From positions 248,001 through 312,000 of the forward strand of contig JAIXMP010000008.1 in the NCBI GenBank assembly GCA_025677815.1: a DNA stretch of 64,000 bases, read 5' to 3'. Below are positions 34,140 through 45,830 of this stretch, piece after piece. The stretch comes from Phascolomyces articulosus. Lineage: Eukaryota; Mucoromycota; Mucoromycetes; Mucorales; Lichtheimiaceae. The position numbers and the translations under genes were made by a program. Position 1 is the first letter of the stretch. Each line of letters begins with the position of its first letter. Under the pieces are notes generated by a model. That model had not been told where the DNA came from and did no database searches. It saw only the letters and a list, made by a program, of their open reading frames with translations.

Positions 34140-37100
34140 ATGAGCGTTTCACTTGCTGACGGTAAATGACCATATATTTTTTATTATTTGATCAATTTTA
34201 TTTAATTCCATTTTATATTAATAATATCAATTGACATTTTTTATTATTAACAAATTTAGTCTCTGGACAGTTCAAGTATGAATATTTTTTTTACCTGTCT
34301 AACATTTTTTTTTTTCGTTTTTCGGAAGTGTATATGTTATTAATAGAAAAAAAGCGATCTAACAACGAATATTTTTATAATTATATAAATTAGCTTTCCA
34401 AAAGAAGAGGAAAAAATCCTCGAATTCTGGAGAGAAATCGATGCATTCAACACCTCGTTAGAACTTAATAAGGATAAGAAGCCTTATACCTTTTTTGACG
34501 GTCCTCCTTTCGCCACTGGTCTTCCCCATTATGGCCATTTGTTAGCTGGTACCATTAAGGTATGAAAATGAATATATATATATCACAGAGAGAATATATT
34601 TGAGAACGACAAACCCTTATTAAAATTATGTCCTGCCGTTTTTTTTTCATATTTAGGATATTGTTACGCGTTATGCTCATAACACTGGTCACCATGTCGA
34701 ACGTCGTTTCGGTTGGGATACTCACGGTCTTCCCGTTGAATATGAAATTGACAAGAAGCTCGGTATTAAGGTTAGATAAATAAACTTTTTTTGGTGGGAT
34801 GTATTCGAAATAAGGTGTTTTATGATGGGATAAACTTATCAATATCCAAACTATGGATCAACAAAAAAATATTAGGGCAAGGACGATGTCATGGCAATGG
34901 GTATCGACAAGTACAATGCTGAATGTAGAGCTATTGTCATGCGTTATGCTGGTGAATGGAGAAAGACTGTTGAACGTATGGCTCGTTGGATTGATTTCGA
35001 TAATGATTACAAGACTCTTAACCCCACTTTCATGGAAAGTGTTTGGTGGGTCTTCAAGCAATTATTCGATAAGGGCCAAGTCTATCGTGGTCAAAAGGTA
35101 ACAAATTGGGTCTTCATGTGTATTATAGAAATGGTTTATTTACTGCTTGCTGACTAAAATTCATCATTTTACTATTGTATTTTGTAACTTAGGTCATGCC
35201 TTACTCGACTGCATGCCACACTCCTTTGTCTAACTTTGAATCATCCCAAAACTACAAGGATGTCAACGATCCTGCCAGTAAGTTTTTTTAACAAATATAG
35301 GGAAAGAGTGAAATGAGATAGTAACAAATGTGTCTAAATTTTTTTTATAAAAAAAATAGTTGTTGTTGGTTTCCCTCTCGTCAGTGATCCTGACACTCAA
35401 CTTTTAGCATGGACCACCACCCCATGGACCTTACCTTCCTGTTTGGGTCTTACTGTCCATCCTGACTTTGAATACATCAAGATCAAGGATGAACTTACTG
35501 GCAACCACTATGTCTTGCTTGAAAAGTGTTTGAACATCTTGTATAAGGACCCCAAGAAGGCCAAATTCACCATCTTGGAACGTTATAAGGGTAAAGACAT
35601 GAATGGATGGGAAGTTATCCCCATGTTTGATTATTTCGTCAAGGAATTCAAGGGCAAGGCCTACAAGGTCATGGTTGATACTTATGTTACCGATGACTCT
35701 GGTACTGGTATTGTCCAAAACGCTCCCGCTTTTGGTGAGGACGATTACCGTGTATGTTTGGAACACGGTTTGATCGATGCCGATGGTTTCTTGCCTTGCC
35801 CTATTGATGAAAAGGGTTGTTTCACTGAAGCTGTCACTGACTTTGCCGGTCAATATGTTAAGGTAAATATCAATATTTTTTTTCGTTATATTCCTTAATA
35901 TTGTCTTTGGTATGCATAATTCATATGAATAATTTTTTTACTCACGCTGTCATTTCCTCAATAATAATAATAATAATAATAATAAAAACAGGATGCCGAC
36001 AAGGAAATTCAAAAGAACATGAAGGCACGTGGTCGTTTGATTGTTCAATCCCAATTCATGCATAGTTATCCATTCTGTTGGAGATCTGATACACCCTTGA
36101 TTTACCGTGCTATTCCCTCGTGGTTCGTCCGTGTTAAGCCTGTCATCGATCAAATTTTGGCTTGCAATGACGAAATGCGTTGGTATGTCTTTTTTTTCCA
36201 TTCATATTTCGTGTTGGGAGAAAGAGAGAGAGAATGAATGATTCATATGAGTTTCTGAACTTCATTTTTGAAAAAATAGGGTCCCAGCCTTTGTCCAAGA
36301 AAAGCGTTTCGCTAATTGGATCGCTAATGCTCGTGATTGGAATATTTCTCGTAACCGTTATTGGGGTACACCCATCCCTCTTTGGGTAAGCGATGACTTT
36401 GAAGAAGTTGTTGCTGTTGGTTCGATCAAGGAACTTGAAGAACTTAGCGGTGTTTCTCCCATCACAGATATCCATCGTGAAAGCATTGATAGCATCACTA
36501 TTCCTTCCAAGACCGGTCGTGGTACTCTTCGTCGTATTGAAGAAGTGTTTGATTGTTGGTTTGAATCAGGTTCTATGCCTTATGCCCAACAACATTATCC
36601 CTTCGAAAATGCTTCCAAGTTGGAAAACGCTTTCCCTGCTGATTTTATCTCTGAAGGTATTGATCAAACCCGTGGTTGGTTCTACACTCTTCTTGTGCTT
36701 TCCACTCATTTGTTCAACAAGCCTCCTGCCAAGAACGTTATTGTGAGTGGTCTTGTGCTTGCTTCGTAAGTATTTTTTTTATTTATTATTTGGAAGATAT
36801 ATTTAGATATCAAAAAACTTGGTTCATGTGATTTGAAGAAAAAAATACTGATTCATTGTTTTCAAATCGATATCTGATTTGATATAGTGATGGTAAGAAG
36901 ATGAGTAAGCGTCTCAAGAACTACCCTGAACCAGGTATTGTTCTTGACAAGTATGGTGCTGATGCCCTTCGTTTATATTTGATCAACTCTCCTGTTGTAC
37001 GTGCCGAATTCTTGCGATTCAAGGAAGAAGGTGTCAAAGATATCATCAGTAAAGTATTCTTGCCTTGGTACAATGCCTTCAAGTTTTTCATTACCCAAAC

Positions 37101-38837
37101 TGCCGTTTTAAAGAAGGAATTCGGTGTTGATTTCGTCTACCAACACGATATCAAGAAGTCCGATAACGTCATGGATCGATGGGTTCTTGCAAGCTGTCAA
37201 TCTTTGATCAAATTCATTCGTGAGGAAATGGGTTCTTATCGATTGTACACTGTCGTTCCCCGTTTGCTTCAATTGATTGATACTTTGACCAACTGGTATG
37301 TCCGTTTCAACCGTAAGAGACTTAAGGTAAGAAGCAATGAATGAATGAAAAAAGGTTGACCATCTAAATGGCACGTAACTTCTGTTTTTACTAATATTTT
37401 TTTTAAAAAAAAACATTGATCTCCTATTTTTTTAGGGTGAAAATGGTGTTGAAGATGCTCAACAAGCCATGAACACTCTCTTTGAAGTCTTGTTGACTTT
37501 GTGTCTTACCATGGCTCCTTTCACACCTTTCTTGTCTGAAAACATGTACCAAACTCTTAAACAGTTCATACCCAAGGATCCCAACGTTGCTGATGATCGT
37601 TCGATTCATTTCCTCGACTTCCCTACTGTCCGTGAAGAATACTTTGATCCTGAAATTGAACGTGCTGTTGCTAGAATGCAAGCTGTTATTGAATTGGGCC
37701 GTACTATTCGTGAAAAGAAGAACATTTCTCTCAAGGTAAAAAAAGATACACCCATAGATGTTTATGCTAGAGAGAGGACAAGATCGATCAATTTAAAAAA
37801 AGAAAAAAGATGATCTTAGATTCTTCAAAATGAATTTTTATTTTACTCATCATTTCTGTTTTTTTTAATTATAGACTCCATTGAAGGAACTTGTCGTTAT
37901 TCACCACGATCCTCAATACCATGCTGATATCAAGGCATTGGAAAGTTACATTTTGGAAGAACTTAACGTTCGCGAACTCCTGGTCACTTCTGATGAAGAT
38001 AAATTTGGTGTCAAGTATAAGGCTGAAGCCGATTGGAAGGTATTGGGTCCCAAGTTCAAGAAGGACTTGCAAAAGATCAAAAAGGCATTACCTGCTCTTT
38101 CCAGTGAACAAGTCAAAGAATTTGTTAAGAACAAGGAAATGCTTGTTGATGGTATCAAGGTCACTGATGAAGATCTCAATGTAAGTTCTATTTTTTCTAT
38201 AATTGATGATGATATAAAAAAGGAGACAAAAGGGGAAAGAGGAGAAGAATACAGAAAAAAAAACTGGCAGACTTGGCCATAAATAGATGACTGATGGAAT
38301 GGGGGACCCTTATTTTTGTTTGTTTTTAGGTTGTTCGATACTTTGATGATCAAGGTGATGCTCATCAATATGAGACCAACACTGATCGTGATGTTCTTAT
38401 TTTGTTGGATACCAAGCGTTATGCTGAACTTGAACAAGAAGGCATTGCACGTGAAGTTATCAATCGTGTACAACGTCTTCGTAAGAAGGCTGGTTTGTTG
38501 CCCACCGATGATATCCACATGTATTACCGTTTGATCAATGATCCTGAGAACGTATTAGAATCTGTAATGAAGACTCAAACTGCTGTATTGGTCAAGGTTT
38601 TGAAGAAACCTTTGGAAGATGCCCAAAATAAGAAGGATGGTGAAGAAGCCATTGCTGAAGAACAGCAAGAAGTAAGTCATATTTTTCTTTTTTTTTTTTG
38701 AGAAATAATTTTGTTTCTACTTATGTATTTATTTTTCTATTTCGAAAACGAAATTTACTAATTCATCACTTTTCTTCTTTTTCAATAAAAAACAGATTAA
38801 TAAGCTTACATTTGACCTCATTTTCACCAAAAAATAA
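34140..38837 (+). CDS. ILS1: Isoleucyl-tRNA synthetase, cytosolic
   Basis: Charges tRNA-Ile in the cytosol. Fourteen exons: 34140-34161, 34260-34275, 34394-34559, 34657-34770, 34876-35097, 35193-35277, 35360-35862, 35992-36182, 36280-36765, 36888-37326, 37436-37735, 37875-38180, 38330-38671, 38796-38837; in phase, 1077 aa, the usual eukaryotic length. The HIGH-type motif is HYGH (58-61) in [14 protein letters not shown]; the KMSKR motif is at about 606-610. The editing-domain start ([14 protein letters not shown]), the [15 protein letters not shown] block and the [13 protein letters not shown] block are all intact. Two tiny 5' exons (22 and 16 nt) and a 42-nt last exon ([13 protein letters not shown]) were placed by phase and fit. 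No mitochondrial presequence. Codons favour AAG and C-ending choices more than neighbouring genes, as expected of high expression. Confidence 0.97.
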
Positions 38838-39319
38838 ACAGCCGATTGTATTAGCATAATAGAGTAAATATCACACGCAAAGAAAAAAAAACAATTGTCA
38901 ATATAAAAATAAACAAAAAGCAGTGTATTCTTTTTTAGTATATAGTATTTATTATAATAATAACAATAACTCAAAATGGATTTATTCAAGTTTATGACAG
39001 GTTGTTTTGAAATCATGTGAATTATTATGTTGAAGAAGAGTCATTTTTTCTTCTTTTTTTTCTTTCTTTTTTTACGTATATAAAACCATATGATTCACAA
39101 TGCATGATCATTGTTCACTTCACAGTGGCACCAGTAACATTAATGATGATAATGATTTATAGACCATATGGAATGTTCCGTTAAATGAACAAAACAAATG
39201 ATGTTATATTTTGTAATGGTATATATATATATATATATATAGCAAAAACGACAAGAACTTAACATTATATTCATCAAAAATCAATCAAAAGTTTATTACT
39301 ACTTATTCTTTTCAATAAA
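38838..39319. other. Spacer after isoleucyl-tRNA synthetase
   Basis: AT-rich spacer with an (AT)n run at 39221-39241 about 80 bp before the next start codon. No gene seen. Confidence 0.55.
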
Positions 39320-40297
39320 ATGTTTCATTACCCTAACATTAACTCATCGTCAGCTACTCAACAATACTATAATTACCCATATAACAACAATAACATGAAC
39401 AGTAACACAGTCAATGACAATAACGATCTTTTATTAACGTCGTTTTTTGACCCAATGACATTTTTTGAAATACAAGCAGCATATCAGACGATCATGACAC
39501 CCTCCTCGTCGTCGTCGAATGATATTACAATATTGAACAATGATAACGAACATTGTTATTACTATAACAATAATGGTGATATATTGAATGAAAAGGATCA
39601 CCATCAATATGATCAATTGCAAATGAACAGCAACACTGGTGACAGTTTTCATGAAATAATCTGGGATGATTACGATAATGCAGCACTTATCGATATGCTT
39701 TTGACAACAGCAGCAGCAGCAACAACAAACAATAACGACGATCCTTTGTTTTGCATGAACAACACGATGGCCACATTGTCGTCACCCTCATCTTTGTCAG
39801 CATCTTCTATTGACGACGATGATCGTCGATCATCTGATACCCCTACATCATTATCTCCCCCTAATATTATCAATGAAAAACCAAAGAGAAAAAGAAAAAG
39901 TACATCCAATGCTCGAATCGGCTATTGTCAACATCCAAAGCATATAGACTATCGCGAAGAAAACAGTATAAATACTTCTTGCTCATCCTCCCCACCGCAA
40001 TGTGCTATGAAAGCTGCCTCTCTGTCATCATCCTCTTCTACCACTATGACGCCAAGACGAGGTCGTCCACCCAAAGGAACCAAAGCCATTGATAAAAAGG
40101 GAGTGGAAGAAGGTTATATCTGGGCCATGACCGTACGACCTTTACCCAAACGATTGGAAGCCGTTGTGGGTCAAGTCAATATCAAAGTATGTTTAACTTG
40201 TCTCAAACGAAGTGATTTGGATCAAGAATATCTTACGCATCCTGCATATATCGGACCTCAACAACAACACGTGCATCATAAAAGAAAAAGAAAATAA
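39320..40297 (+). CDS. Asn/Ser-rich protein with an AT-hook
   Basis: Single-exon ORF of 325 aa starting MFHYPNINSSSATQQYYNYP. The N-terminal two-thirds are low complexity (Asn, Ser, Thr, Asp/Glu). A basic nuclear-type signal (EKPKRKRKS) lies near residue 190 and an AT-hook (PRRGRPPKGTKA) near 252. The C-terminal 60 residues are more ordered: GYIWAMTVRPLPKRLEAVVG, VCLTCLKRSDLDQEYLTHP, with a CxxC pair, then KRKRK. A nuclear DNA-binding role is inferred from the AT-hook. No intron, and family not recognised. It is convergent with the next gene, which is similarly low-complexity. Confidence 0.7.
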   Translation: MFHYPNINSSSATQQYYNYPYNNNNMNSNTVNDNNDLLLTSFFDPMTFFEIQAAYQTIMTPSSSSSNDITILNNDNEHCYYYNNNGDILNEKDHHQYDQLQMNSNTGDSFHEIIWDDYDNAALIDMLLTTAAAATTNNNDDPLFCMNNTMATLSSPSSLSASSIDDDDRRSSDTPTSLSPPNIINEKPKRKRKSTSNARIGYCQHPKHIDYREENSINTSCSSSPPQCAMKAASLSSSSSTTMTPRRGRPPKGTKAIDKKGVEEGYIWAMTVRPLPKRLEAVVGQVNIKVCLTCLKRSDLDQEYLTHPAYIGPQQQHVHHKRKRK

Positions 40298-40729
40298 ACA
40301 AATGCAGTATTTTGTGTTCTATATGGTTATATAATTTATTATTCTTTTTTTTTTGCATAAAGCATATAAGAAATTATATATAAATATATATTTATAAAGG
40401 AGGTTGTGAAGGAAAAGTCTAATACATTATACATAAAGCACTACTTTTTTTAAAAAAATGTATTGTGTTGGGAGAGATAGAAAAAAAGTGTTGTATATAA
40501 TAATAATAATAGTAAAAGTAAAAATGATAGTAATAGTAATAATCTGTTGGTGGACTGAGGGGGTGGTAGAGATAAATGGGGTAAGTACAAGAATGAGAAG
40601 GAGATAAGGAAGGAGAAAAAGGTGAGGAGGAGTGGGAAAATAAAAATATATAAACACAAAAAAAAAAAAAAACTCCTGTGCGCATTATTTGTTGTTGCTG
40701 ATTGATGAATAATATGTATATCTTCATCT
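40298..40729. other. Convergent spacer
   Basis: Spacer between two convergent single-exon genes. AT-rich with poly-A runs and a purine-rich stretch (40550-40640). Minus-strand ORFs here are low-complexity Ser/Pro/Leu/Tyr readings and are not called. Confidence 0.6.
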
Positions 40730-41785
40730 TCATCTTTCTTCGTTGTTTGTCATCTCCTCCTCTTCCAACTCCTCATCTGCTTCATGAAACGCATTGCCAA
40801 GCACTTTATGCACTTGTTCTGCCAAGCTGAACTTTTTGTTATCGCTGTTATTGATATGATTATAATATATCATTTCGTTTTGATTGATATTATTTATATC
40901 CCAGAACATAACACCACTGCATGTAGTGGTTGATATGGGGGTCATTATTCCACCTTCATCTTCCTCAGTTGAAGTAGTTGAATCCACATAACGATGATCC
41001 ATCATCATTGTTGTTCCTGATGTTGTTGATGATGATATTGCTACTTCTTGTTGTGGATACAGCTGTTGATGCTGTGGTGGCGGCGGTGATGAGGGTGGTG
41101 TCGATAAATGATGGTTGGTACTATTGTTGCTATTCGTATTATGACAATGATATTTTTCTACACTTGAAGTTCTTGATCGAGAAAATTGATCAAGACCAGG
41201 ACATGAATTCCATAAAACTTCCTTGAGTGAGGGTCGAGGAGGTGGTGTCGTTGGGAGTGCATATTCAGGAATTTCTTGTGAATCAATTTCTATTTTTTCT
41301 GTCATGGCCATATAAGCACTATTACTTCTTGATCTTCGTCCCCCATTAAAAAGAGTGGCTAATAAATTATTATTATTATTATTATTATTATTGGTATTAT
41401 TATTTTTGTTGTGATTGTAATAAATATAATTATCATCGCTATTACGATGATGACTAGCAGCTGTCAAATCGATATCGTCTATTTTTGGTGTGGATGTAGA
41501 AGTTGTTGTTGGCGGTGCCGATAATCGACTTGGATTATGAAACATGCGTGAAATACGTTTACCAATGGTACCCGTTGTCGATATATGTTTTTTATGATGA
41601 TGATGACTACTATTCACTTCATCTGCTAAAGGGGATGAAGTTGGTGGTTGTTTCCATTCTTGTTGTATTTGTGGTGGTTGACCCGATGAAGAGGAAGATC
41701 GGAACCGTCGAGATAAAAAATTGGATCTTTTTTTGAGTGTCGAAAACTGTTGTTGTTGTTGTTGTTGTTGCTGTTGTTTCAACAT
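40730..41785 (-). CDS. Disordered Gln/Asn/Ser-rich protein
   Basis: Single-exon ORF of 351 aa starting MLKQQQQQQQQQQFSTLKKR. Poly-Gln, poly-Asn and His/Ser tracts dominate. Ordered-looking islands are KRSNFLSRRFRSSSSS near the start (basic, phosphosite-like), TGTIGKRISRMFHNPSRLS, PRPSLKEVLWNSCPGLDQFS and the C-terminal FSLAEQVHKVLGNAFHEADE, which is followed by an acidic end. The repeated basic 'KR-x-S' islands suggest regulation by phosphorylation (inference). No known domain. Trinucleotide runs encode the tracts (CAA/CAG, AAT), so length may vary between strains. Confidence 0.65.
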   Translation of the reverse strand: MLKQQQQQQQQQQFSTLKKRSNFLSRRFRSSSSSGQPPQIQQEWKQPPTSSPLADEVNSSHHHHKKHISTTGTIGKRISRMFHNPSRLSAPPTTTSTSTPKIDDIDLTAASHHRNSDDNYIYYNHNKNNNTNNNNNNNNNLLATLFNGGRRSRSNSAYMAMTEKIEIDSQEIPEYALPTTPPPRPSLKEVLWNSCPGLDQFSRSRTSSVEKYHCHNTNSNNSTNHHLSTPPSSPPPPQHQQLYPQQEVAISSSTTSGTTMMMDHRYVDSTTSTEEDEGGIMTPISTTTCSGVMFWDINNINQNEMIYYNHINNSDNKKFSLAEQVHKVLGNAFHEADEELEEEEMTNNEER

Positions 41786-43123
41786 ATAAAAAGAATACTA
41801 TCTAGAATCGTGGTGTGTATTTTTTTTGGATAAATGTGAAAATATGAAAAAGAAAAAGGATAAATTACAATGCATCCACAAGTCTTGCTAATAAGTTTAT
41901 GTATTGAATATAGAGCGAGGTCCGTACATGTATAGTAACTGGATGGTTTATAAACAGAAGATGGATAGATGCATGCTGCATCACACCTCCCTTTTAACTT
42001 ATGCATCGCATGTTAGGTCGTCGTAGTACCAAAAAAAAAAGAGTGTCTGTTTCTCTTTATAATAAAATAATTTACATATATATACTGTAGCTACTTACTA
42101 ACATACATAACACACATCACATCATCAGTATAATTTATATAAAAGATTTCTATTTTTATTGATAATAGGAGATGGTTCTAGTACTTGTAGAAAAGAATAT
42201 AGTTATCTAATTACTAATTTGTATCGTCGCCAAGTTTTTATTTTCTTCCTCCTATTTTTTTTTATCTCATCCTTGGTAGTGTCAGTGTGACAAGGCCATG
42301 CATACAAATTGAAAGAAAACTTTTTTGTGGGATTTTTTTCTTTTATACGTAAAAGCCGGTTATTAAGAAATAAATAAAAAAAATGCACGATTTAATGCAT
42401 GGCAAATAATCACCAATAATTATAATAATAATAAATTATGAAATGTTTGGATACGTAAAGATATGGTACGCACACACATCACACATATATGCTACTATAT
42501 ATCACAACAAAACAAAAGGCAATGTCTCTTTTTTAAGGGGTAAACTTAAAGTTGGGTGGCCAAGAAAAGTTTGACCGCCTCCTCCTCCTCCCCCTCATCT
42601 TTCTCTTTTTCAGAAATATGTTCCTCATGATGCAAGCTTTGCTTTTGAATATTATACTTACCATACAGATTATTAATAACCCAGAACAATCATTCTAATA
42701 TGCATTGTGTAAATAGGAAACGGAAGAAGTGTATTCTATACTAACAGACTCAGAAAGGACTATCATGTTTTTATATATACAACCACCAATCCATGATAAC
42801 CCTAGTATAGATGATGTAGAATAATATACACATTTATCCATCATTGCTCAGTCACCTTTCTTATTTCTTTCGAAGGACAATATAATATAAAGAACATCAT
42901 GTAGCACTCAGTTAATTGAGTATATTCTACTAGGATCAGTAGTCCCCGCAACAACTAAAAGTCTTTCTTGCTACACCTCCCCTAGGTACTTCGCATTTAT
43001 ACGTATTCAAAACAAGATCTACACCTTTGTGTAATCTTTTTCTATTATAATCTCTGGATTGCTTCTTTTTATAAGTAGCTTTTTATTTTATTTTTACTAC
43101 TCTACAATAAACTCATTTATTGT
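41786..43123. other. Spacer
   Basis: About 1.3 kb, AT-rich, with no gene recognised. It contains the upstream region of the disordered protein gene (-), CA/TA microsatellites (42100-42500) and a purine/pyrimidine-biased stretch near 42560-42610. Confidence 0.5.
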
Positions 43124-44885
43124 TTAATTTCCATCAGATTTAGTAGGCTTCCCAAAATATTCTTGTAATTCGTGTGAATCTTTCCATTCATGAGCATTTG
43201 CCACCCTTGCAATAAGTACAACACCAATGACTTTATATATCCCATGTTCTATTATAGTATTTTTTGATGCGGGAGAAGACTCTTTGTATAGTGGTAAAAA
43301 ATAAGCTCGGTCTTGATCCTCTTGATCCACATCAAAAGTTCCCAGAATTCCATCGTGTGGTTTATAAATTAAACTATGACAGATGAATAAGATAGACAAA
43401 AAGGTACACTCTGCACAATCTTCGGTAAATGACAAAGGTAAGAAGGTATCGAATGCTTCATATTTGTACTAATGAGTGGCAAACCTACCATTTAAATACA
43501 TCTTCATTTCCACTCGTCTGTATATCAATCAAGTCGCGTCATCCATTTTATTCCAATGGGGTAGCTATTGGTTACCTTTCTATTTCCATTCATCGATAAA
43601 GTTCTCCATGTCCTGTTGGATTTTGTAAAAGATGGAGTTGTCTTAGGGTTCAATGGATAAGGGAGGCTCATTTTTTTTGGATTGAAGCGTAATAATAAGG
43701 TATAACCATCATCAAAAGAATGCGATAATAATTGAAATTCTTCTGCACATATAGCTTCAATATAATCCACGAGGTGACGTCCATCAACACTTGTCCGAGA
43801 AGGTAGGTCATATGAGCACATTATATCTTCTTTTGACATTCTGCTTCCCGCATGTTGATTGGAACTAAAAAGTAATAGAGAGATATCTGTGGTCGCAATA
43901 TGTCGATAAAATTCATTCACTCTCTTTTTTTGTATCTTGCAAACTTTTTCTTTTTTGTCGTCATTGGTATTGTCCATAAAATTTACCAATAAATGAGGAA
44001 AAGTGTTGGCAAAGGCAAAAATGTTATTCTGTGGCTCGGACATCATTCGAAAATGGCACTCACAAAGAACTTGATTGATGCTTTTACGTGGGTGGCTGTT
44101 GAAATCCAATAGATATTGAGACAAATTATCCAAAGTAGTTGACACGTGAGATACAGTGAGTCTATTATACTGAAATAAATTCATATCGGATCTGACAATG
44201 AGTATCCTTTTTGATAACATGACTTCTTTTAATGCCCAAGCGCATTTCCACCACCATAATAATGATTGATTGGCTTGATAAAACCCAGTATATCTTGTAT
44301 CTGCACCACATCTTGGCATATTGCTACGTTCAAAGTCAAGTGGGTCTTGAATCTTGAGCTCAGGTAACCATGGCAACCAAATAACGGCATTTCCATAAAC
44401 GAAGTATAATTCCTTGAAGTGCCTCCGTTTGTCTTGTTTGTTGAGTTTATGAAAACATAGTTTATCATACTATAGATATTGAATATCAAAATTCTTGCAT
44501 ATCTCTTGTAGATGTTGCTCATATGCTACGTGCTTTACAGTGGACTTATCTTCAATGTCGTTGGATGGTATAGATTTACGCTCGTATTTATCATAAATTG
44601 ATGTATAATACAGCTGATCTTTTCCTGCAGTATGACCTTTATTATTTGATGGCAATCATTGTCAACACGTTCGTTGAAAATATTGCCGGTTCCGTTACTA
44701 TTTTTTTTTCGTAGTGTAGTTTCACTCGTCTGCTCCCAGCAATAGGTAAGTATGCAATAACCATCAACTGCGATGATTATTTGTAAAAAAAAAAAATAGC
44801 TGATACAGTCTTCTGTTGACATCAGGAAGGAAAGGGAGAAAGATAAAAAATATGTTTCTACCATCACTTCCAAAAGCAGAATCGC
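43124..44885 (-). CDS. Unrecognised multi-exon protein, 5' end unresolved
   Basis: Minus-strand exons 44812-44669, 44624-44539, 44469-43576 and 43468-43124 join in phase (about 490 aa). A short upstream exon ending at 44862 (reading DSAFGSD) supplies the first residues; the start codon was not identified. Landmarks: IIIAVDGYCILTYCWEQTSE, RRHFKELYFVYGNAVIWLPW, SLLWWWKCAWALKEVMLSKR, NQVLCECHFRMMSEPQNN, HLVDYIEAICAEEFQLLSHS, SFTEDCAECTFLSILFICHS. The composition is normal and the protein looks globular. An apparent in-frame TAG at 44472-44470 is explained by a 69-nt intron (44538-44470) whose acceptor is that TAG. Another intron (44668-44625) is only 44 nt. The frame is coherent over some 1.5 kb, which supports a real gene. 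No family recognised. Confidence 0.6.
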
Positions 44886-45166
44886 CTCAAATCTTAGCTT
44901 CCTTATGGAACACTCAGGCGAGAAACAGCTCCTTGCATAAAAATAACGAGAGTGATTGATACTGTGTTCATGTTAATATAGACATTACATTAAATTTGTA
45001 CCATTGTTGATTACTACCTTAAAAGCGCCACAATCCTTAATTCATTATTATTATTATTTTACATTTCTTTTTTTTTTCTTCTCCATCCATTTATTTTTGA
45101 AGAAAACGATTTGAATCGTATCCGAAAAAAAAATTGACGTACTCTACTGCCACCACAAAAAGAATC

Positions 45167-45475
45167 ATGTACATATCTTATCTTCATGATCAACGATCAT
45201 CAGATATAGTGGATAAAAGATATCGTCTAGAAGCAACCGGAAGAAGGTATCTACCTTCTATTTGGCTTATCCGTACATTAGATCGGGAAATGGTACCTGA
45301 TTTCGAAGTACAACACGCAATACTATATTGCAATAATAGCGATCGACAGCAATATTATAATATTACAAGCATATCATTTTTTATTAAGTTTTTTTTTAAA
45401 AAAAAATATAATTACATAATATTATCTTTGCTACACATTTTACGATATCAAAGCATTTTGCGTTGGCATGGGTAG
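45167..45475 (+). CDS. Doubtful small ORF
   Basis: An ORF from ATG 45167 reads MYISYLHDQRSSDIVDKRYR and LEATGRRYLPSIWLIRTLDR, then EMVPDFEVQHAILYCNNSDR, before running into low-complexity Phe/Lys/Tyr. The first 65 residues look protein-like and the remainder does not, so a missed splice site or a gene fragment is likely. It is divergent from the unrecognised minus-strand gene. Family unknown. Confidence 0.3.
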   Translation: MYISYLHDQRSSDIVDKRYRLEATGRRYLPSIWLIRTLDREMVPDFEVQHAILYCNNSDRQQYYNITSISFFIKFFFKKKYNYIILSLLHILRYQSILRWHG

Positions 45476-45613
45476 TAGTACTACCTTTCAATATAAGTTA
45501 TATTTGAAGCTTAGATATATGAGAGCTTTTCATCTTATGCAGTATATTTATTATTCCATACAATTATTTTCAAAAATACGAAAAAGATTTCTGATACAGA
45601 TGAGTGGCTGTTT

Positions 45614-45617
<4 letters not shown>

Positions 45618-45651
<34 letters not shown>
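45618..45651. repeat. (AT)n dinucleotide tract
   Basis: About 17 uninterrupted AT units, 180 bp upstream of the TPR/LRR gene. Confidence 0.9.
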
Positions 45652-45653
<2 letters not shown>

Positions 45654-45830
45654 GCCAATATACGCGATGATCTGATTTACGATGCATAACACCCATCTCT
45701 TTTGTGCATCTATGGGCTTAGAAATACTAGAAAAATCAGATTCATGGATCCAGAAATACATTTTGTGTTGCAAACCTTTCTTTCTCCCCGCTTTTTTTTT
45801 TTTTTACTTTCTTTCTATTTTTATTATTTT

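Noticed and set aside
40419..40733. Overlapping minus-strand ORFs in three frames in the convergent spacer
   Set aside because: Low-complexity Leu/Ser/Tyr readings of purine/pyrimidine-biased DNA in every frame.
43469..43575. Extra small exon (ACGAGTGGAAATGAAGATG) between the last two exons of the minus-strand gene
   Set aside because: It needs an intron of about 20-31 nt to join; a single 107-nt phase-0 intron is simpler.
44470..44472. In-frame TAG first taken as a nonsense mutation in the minus-strand gene
   Set aside because: A GTAAAG donor 69 bp upstream and the TAG itself as acceptor give a phase-0 intron that removes it.
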